Source of the DNA: Dehalococcoidales bacterium
Lineage (GTDB): Bacteria > Chloroflexota > Dehalococcoidia > Dehalococcoidales > UBA5627
Length of the DNA stretch: 8,060 nucleotides
Assembly (NCBI GenBank): GCA_012719115.1
Contig: JAAYAZ010000063.1
Coordinates: 1 to 8,060, forward strand
Direction of reading: 5' to 3'
Position 1 is the stretch's first letter, and each line of letters starts with the position of its first letter. Shown here piece after piece: positions 4,862-8,060 of this stretch. The position numbers and the translations under genes were made by a program. Below the pieces are notes generated by a model. The model saw only the letters and a list, made by a program, of their open reading frames with translations. It had not been told where the DNA came from and searched no databases.

Positions 4862-7389
4862 GCCCTATACTTTCACGTTCCATCTGGAAATACTTCTTCA
4901 AGCACTGGTGGGTAATCCTGCTTTCGATTATCGGCGTTTCTATCGGTGTTGCCGTTGTAGTGGCTATCGATATCGCCAACACCAGCGCCCAAAAGGCTTT
5001 CGAGATATCGGTTGAAAACGTAACAGGAACAGCCACCCATCAGATAACCGGCGGTCCGCTGGGAATGGATGAATATTTTTATACAGAACTTATAATGCAG
5101 TTCCCCGAAGTCGAAGCCTCACCGGTGGTTGAAGGCTATATCAAACTGGAGGGTGAAACCATCCATCTGATGGGATTGGATATATTCTCCAGCTCATATA
5201 TGACCGATGAGATGAGCGGCACCTTCGATATGTCGGCGCTGGCTTTACTGGTAGAACCGCGTACTGTCCTGATTCCTTACGTGATGGCGGACAGAATGGA
5301 TATATCCACCGGCGATATGATTACTGTTTCGATTGCCGGTTCGCAAACGGAGATAAAAGTAATCGGAAACGTCGGAGAGGAAGATGATTCAAAGATAGAC
5401 GGGCTGTTGGTTGCCGATATCTCGACATCACAGGAGCTTCTGGGAAAAACCGGTGTGATAGATCATATAAGCCTGGTTGTTGCAGAAGATGAAAAGCATA
5501 TTTTGACAGCAATCGAAAACTGGCTGCCCGTAGAAATGTCACTAATCTCAACCGTCGCCGGCAATGAATCCACGCTTAATATGACCGATGCCTTCCGGAC
5601 CAACCTGACGGCAATGAGTATGCTGGCATTATTGGTCGGTATGTTTTTAATATACAATACGATGACTTTCTCGGTACTGCAACGCAGGGGGCTTCTGGGT
5701 TCACTGCGCGTACTGGGCGCCACACGCCGTGAGATATTTTCAGAGGTTTTAATTGAGGCCTTCGTTATATCTGTCATCGGTACCGGAATCGGCGTTATTC
5801 TGGGAGTTGTACTGGGGCAGGGATTGGTTAAACTGGTTGCCGGCACAATTGACAGTCTCTATTTTACACTCACGGTAACAACATTCGAAATTTCATCCGG
5901 GATATTTATTAAAGGGATACTGCTGGGTGTAATCACTTCTCTGGTTGCCTCCTTTATACCGGCTTTTGAAGCAGCCGCATCCAGACCGCAAATCGTCAGA
6001 TTCCGCTCGGTAATAGAAAGCCTGGCGCAGAAACTGCTGCCCAAAATCACACTTGCAGGACTGGGGATGATAGTAATATCGGTAATTATACTGTTCTTAT
6101 CCAGCAGCAGCCTGATAGCCGGATTCGCCTCACTCTTTCTGCTGGTTATCGGCTTCGCCCTGTGCGTGCCGATGATTGCGGAGCTCATTTCCAAATATCT
6201 CGGTATTTTTATGAATAGAGTAGGCAGTAAAACCAGCGTCCTCTATAAAATGGCAGTCACCGGCATTGCCGGCTCCATCAGCCGAACAGGAACGGCAATT
6301 GCCGCTATGGTGGTGGCAATCTCGGTGGTTATAGGAATGGGTATTATGATAGACAGTTTCCGTACCACAGTACAGCTATGGATGCAGCAGGCAATACAGG
6401 GGGATGTGTATATTAATACTATGGAAAATGTTTCCAGTACAGCTGAAACACCCCTGCCCTATGAACTGGTTGAACAGATTGTTGCCCTTGACGGGATTGA
6501 AGCCACCAAGGGTCTGAAAACTGTCTTTCTGATAACCGACTACGGCACTCTGGAAACAGATGTTATCACCCCTGTCGAACAGTGTCGCACAGAATACCAG
6601 TTGAAAACCGGCAACGCACTCCCCGCCTGGGAGAGTTTGAAAAACGGTGAAGCTGTCTATATTTCCGAACCGCTTGCCTACAAAAATGATTTATCGGTCG
6701 GTGATGCGATTACATTTACCACCGAACAGGGCAAACAGGAATATGCTATCAGCGGCATTTACTATGACTACAGCTCGGATGCCGGTAAGGTTATTATGGC
6801 ACAGAGTGTCTATATTAAACACTGGCACGACGATACCATCGCTTCGCTGGGATTATATCTGGAAAACACTGACGATAAGGATGCTATTATGACAGCCGTT
6901 AAAGCTATCGTGGCAGACGCGGCAGGAATTACGGTAACCGACAGCTTTACCATAAGAGGTAACGTGCTGGATCTATTCGACCGTACCTTCCTTATTACAA
7001 GAGTACTGGAGTTTCTGGCAATTATCGTCGCCTTTATCGGTATACTGAGTGCGCTGATGGCTTATCAGCTCGAAAAAATCAAGGAAATCGGTATTTTAAG
7101 AGCGGCCGGAGTTACTCCGCGCCAGATATGGGGTATGACCGGACTGCAAACCGGGCTTATGGGAGCCATTTCCGGAATCCTGGCGATTCCTTTAGGAATC
7201 TTTATGTCTATAATCCTTATTCAGACAATCAACATCCGCTCATTCGGCTGGAGCATACAGATGTCAATCGGCGCATCGACAATAATCGAGGCGATGGCAA
7301 TCGCTATCGTCGCTTCACTGCTTGCCAGTGTCTATCCTTCGTGGAAGATGTCAAAAATCTCACCCGCCGAAGCCTTGAGGGAGGAATAA
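4855..7389 (+). CDS. ABC transporter permease, two fused FtsX/MacB units (AttFG-like)
   Basis: The 844-residue inner-membrane protein contains two FtsX-type permease units in one chain. About ten hydrophobic segments are seen: 19-41; 252-272, 301-323 and 350-370 (first FtsX block); 397-415 and 420-441 (linker pair); 478-499; then 717-738, 764-790 and 810-830 (second FtsX block). Two large soluble regions (about 42-250 and 500-715) would lie outside the membrane, like MacB periplasmic core domains. Both blocks show the typical cytosolic motifs after the first helix of the block: QRRGLLGSLRVLGATRREI and EKIKEIGILRAAGVTPRQI. The C-terminus KISPAEALREE is the usual end of this family. This 10-segment layout resembles YbbP-type proteins and explains why only one permease gene follows the ATPase gene. 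ATG 4855 overlaps the ATPase stop (4859-4861), with AAGGA at 4844-4848 as ribosome site. By family it couples ATP hydrolysis to motion of the outer domains, possibly to hand a lipid-like molecule to a partner lipoprotein; that last step is inference. Confidence 0.93.
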   Translation: MVSPILSRSIWKYFFKHWWVILLSIIGVSIGVAVVVAIDIANTSAQKAFEISVENVTGTATHQITGGPLGMDEYFYTELIMQFPEVEASPVVEGYIKLEGETIHLMGLDIFSSSYMTDEMSGTFDMSALALLVEPRTVLIPYVMADRMDISTGDMITVSIAGSQTEIKVIGNVGEEDDSKIDGLLVADISTSQELLGKTGVIDHISLVVAEDEKHILTAIENWLPVEMSLISTVAGNESTLNMTDAFRTNLTAMSMLALLVGMFLIYNTMTFSVLQRRGLLGSLRVLGATRREIFSEVLIEAFVISVIGTGIGVILGVVLGQGLVKLVAGTIDSLYFTLTVTTFEISSGIFIKGILLGVITSLVASFIPAFEAAASRPQIVRFRSVIESLAQKLLPKITLAGLGMIVISVIILFLSSSSLIAGFASLFLLVIGFALCVPMIAELISKYLGIFMNRVGSKTSVLYKMAVTGIAGSISRTGTAIAAMVVAISVVIGMGIMIDSFRTTVQLWMQQAIQGDVYINTMENVSSTAETPLPYELVEQIVALDGIEATKGLKTVFLITDYGTLETDVITPVEQCRTEYQLKTGNALPAWESLKNGEAVYISEPLAYKNDLSVGDAITFTTEQGKQEYAISGIYYDYSSDAGKVIMAQSVYIKHWHDDTIASLGLYLENTDDKDAIMTAVKAIVADAAGITVTDSFTIRGNVLDLFDRTFLITRVLEFLAIIVAFIGILSALMAYQLEKIKEIGILRAAGVTPRQIWGMTGLQTGLMGAISGILAIPLGIFMSIILIQTINIRSFGWSIQMSIGASTIIEAMAIAIVASLLASVYPSWKMSKISPAEALREE

Positions 7390-7390
7390 A

Positions 7391-8060
7391 ATGAGAAATA
7401 TTAAAAAATTAAGATTGATTTATACCCTGCCTATTTTAGCTCTGTTGGTTTTTCCCTCTTTTTTTAGCGGATGCAGCAACGAAATAAATAGCGGCGGAGA
7501 AAAAATAAATATCATCGAAGCTTTAAGCAGCAGCGATACCGAGGGCTACAGCATAGCCGATAAAGTAATTGATTTTTCGTTTCCCGATGACCACGGCCCG
7601 CATGAGAGTTTTCGCAACGAGTGGTGGTATTTTACCGGCAATCTGTACGACGATTTTGGTAACAGATTCGGCTACCAGTTGACCTTTTTCCGTATCGCAT
7701 TGAGCCCCCTCACTATAACCAGAGCTTCGGACTGGGGAACCAGTCAAATCTACATGGCGCACTTCACTTTATCGGATATACAGAACGAGAAGTTTTACTG
7801 CTTTGAAAAATTCAACCGCGATGCTCTGGGACTGGCCGGTTTTAGCAAAGACCCCTTCAAGATGAACGTCGGGGACTGGTACATGCTCGGCACCGGAGAT
7901 GGCGACTTCCCCTGGCAGTTGTATGCTTCCAAAAACGGCATAACATTATCACTGAATGTGACGCCTTTGAAGGATATCGTTTTCGAGGGTGACAATGGAT
8001 TAAGCTACAAGAGTGTCGATAAGAGCAGCGCATCCTACTATTATTCGATTACAAGACTGG
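7391..8060 (+). CDS. CrtC/AttH-type lipocalin-like lipoprotein (3' end outside window)
   Basis: ATG 7391 begins one base after the permease stop, with GAGGA (7381-7385) five bases upstream; the frame stays open for 223 residues to the window edge. The N-terminus is basic (MRNIKKLR), followed by a hydrophobic core and FFSGC, a near-lipobox with Cys28 as the likely lipidation site; Phe rather than Leu at -3 is not ideal, so secretion by signal peptidase I remains possible. The mature part has the hallmark of the AttH/CrtC (hydroxyneurosporene synthase/carotenoid 1,2-hydratase-like) family: FPDDHGPH (64-71), EWWYFTGNL (77-85), GYQLTFFR and QIYMAHFTLSD. These form a lipocalin-like double beta-barrel in known members. 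In this context it is more likely a hydrophobic-ligand carrier or chaperone working with the ABC exporter, as proposed for AttH, than a carotenoid hydratase; no carotenoid genes are present in the window. About the last third or more of the protein is missing. Confidence 0.9.
   Translation, partial: MRNIKKLRLIYTLPILALLVFPSFFSGCSNEINSGGEKINIIEALSSSDTEGYSIADKVIDFSFPDDHGPHESFRNEWWYFTGNLYDDFGNRFGYQLTFFRIALSPLTITRASDWGTSQIYMAHFTLSDIQNEKFYCFEKFNRDALGLAGFSKDPFKMNVGDWYMLGTGDGDFPWQLYASKNGITLSLNVTPLKDIVFEGDNGLSYKSVDKSSASYYYSITRL

Noticed and set aside
5463..6194. Two long minus-strand open frames (127 and 111 codons) inside the permease gene
   Set aside because: They mirror the permease reading frame, are Ser/Ile/Arg-rich as antisense frames of membrane proteins often are, and lack start signals and family motifs.
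7391..8060. Carotenoid 1,2-hydratase (CrtC) as the specific function of the lipoprotein
   Set aside because: The EWWYFTGNL motif is shared by the wider AttH/CrtC family; gene context is an ABC exporter and no carotenoid synthesis gene is present, so the enzyme name is not justified.

Overview
The window is a stretch of bacterial chromosome with two compact gene clusters facing away from each other, plus the edge of what looks like an acquired region at its left end. The taxon cannot be fixed from the sequence. The core genes run at roughly 45-53% GC where I sampled them by eye. A MacB/FtsX-type exporter sits beside a lipocalin-like lipoprotein, and recN sits in a small repair/metabolism operon. 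An anaerobic environmental bacterium, for example a Dehalococcoidia-like Chloroflexota member or a deltaproteobacterium, is only a guess.

Left edge (1-564, + strand): the 3' part of an AT-rich gene whose product resembles the DUF6339 family, which I recall from restriction/defence-type loci. It ends 12 bp from a convergent fragment (577-786, - strand) that encodes the last ~69 residues of a second RecN, with its own stop codon but no start or ATPase core. This fragment is about 85% identical at nucleotide level to the 3' end of the intact recN in the same window and includes a 44-bp perfectly identical block. It begins exactly where the shikimate kinase gene ends, so it marks a duplication or insertion scar.

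Middle (780-3972, - strand): an operon-like set reading right to left: alpha/beta hydrolase, recN and a shikimate kinase-like gene. The hydrolase-recN gap is 26 bp and recN overlaps the kinase gene by 19 bp. RecN is complete. The kinase lacks the usual substrate-binding Arg of shikimate kinases. A promoter for this set lies near 4040-4068.

Intergenic 3973-4156 holds two divergent sigma70-type promoters whose -35 regions overlap. A short inverted repeat in the same place could be an operator.

Right part (4157-8060, + strand): an ABC export operon with an ATPase, an 844-residue permease that joins two FtsX/MacB units in one chain, and the first 223 residues of a CrtC/AttH-type lipocalin-like lipoprotein that runs off the window. 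Starts and stops overlap or nearly touch, implying coupled translation. The set matches the AttEFGH arrangement, with AttF and AttG as one protein. By family, the ATPase would power conformational change in the permease, which would act with the surface-anchored lipoprotein on a lipid-like or hydrophobic substrate. The substrate is unknown.

No tRNA, rRNA, CRISPR array, transposase or complete mobile element was seen. The most unusual point is the left edge: a probable defence-associated gene abutting a recN tail scar.
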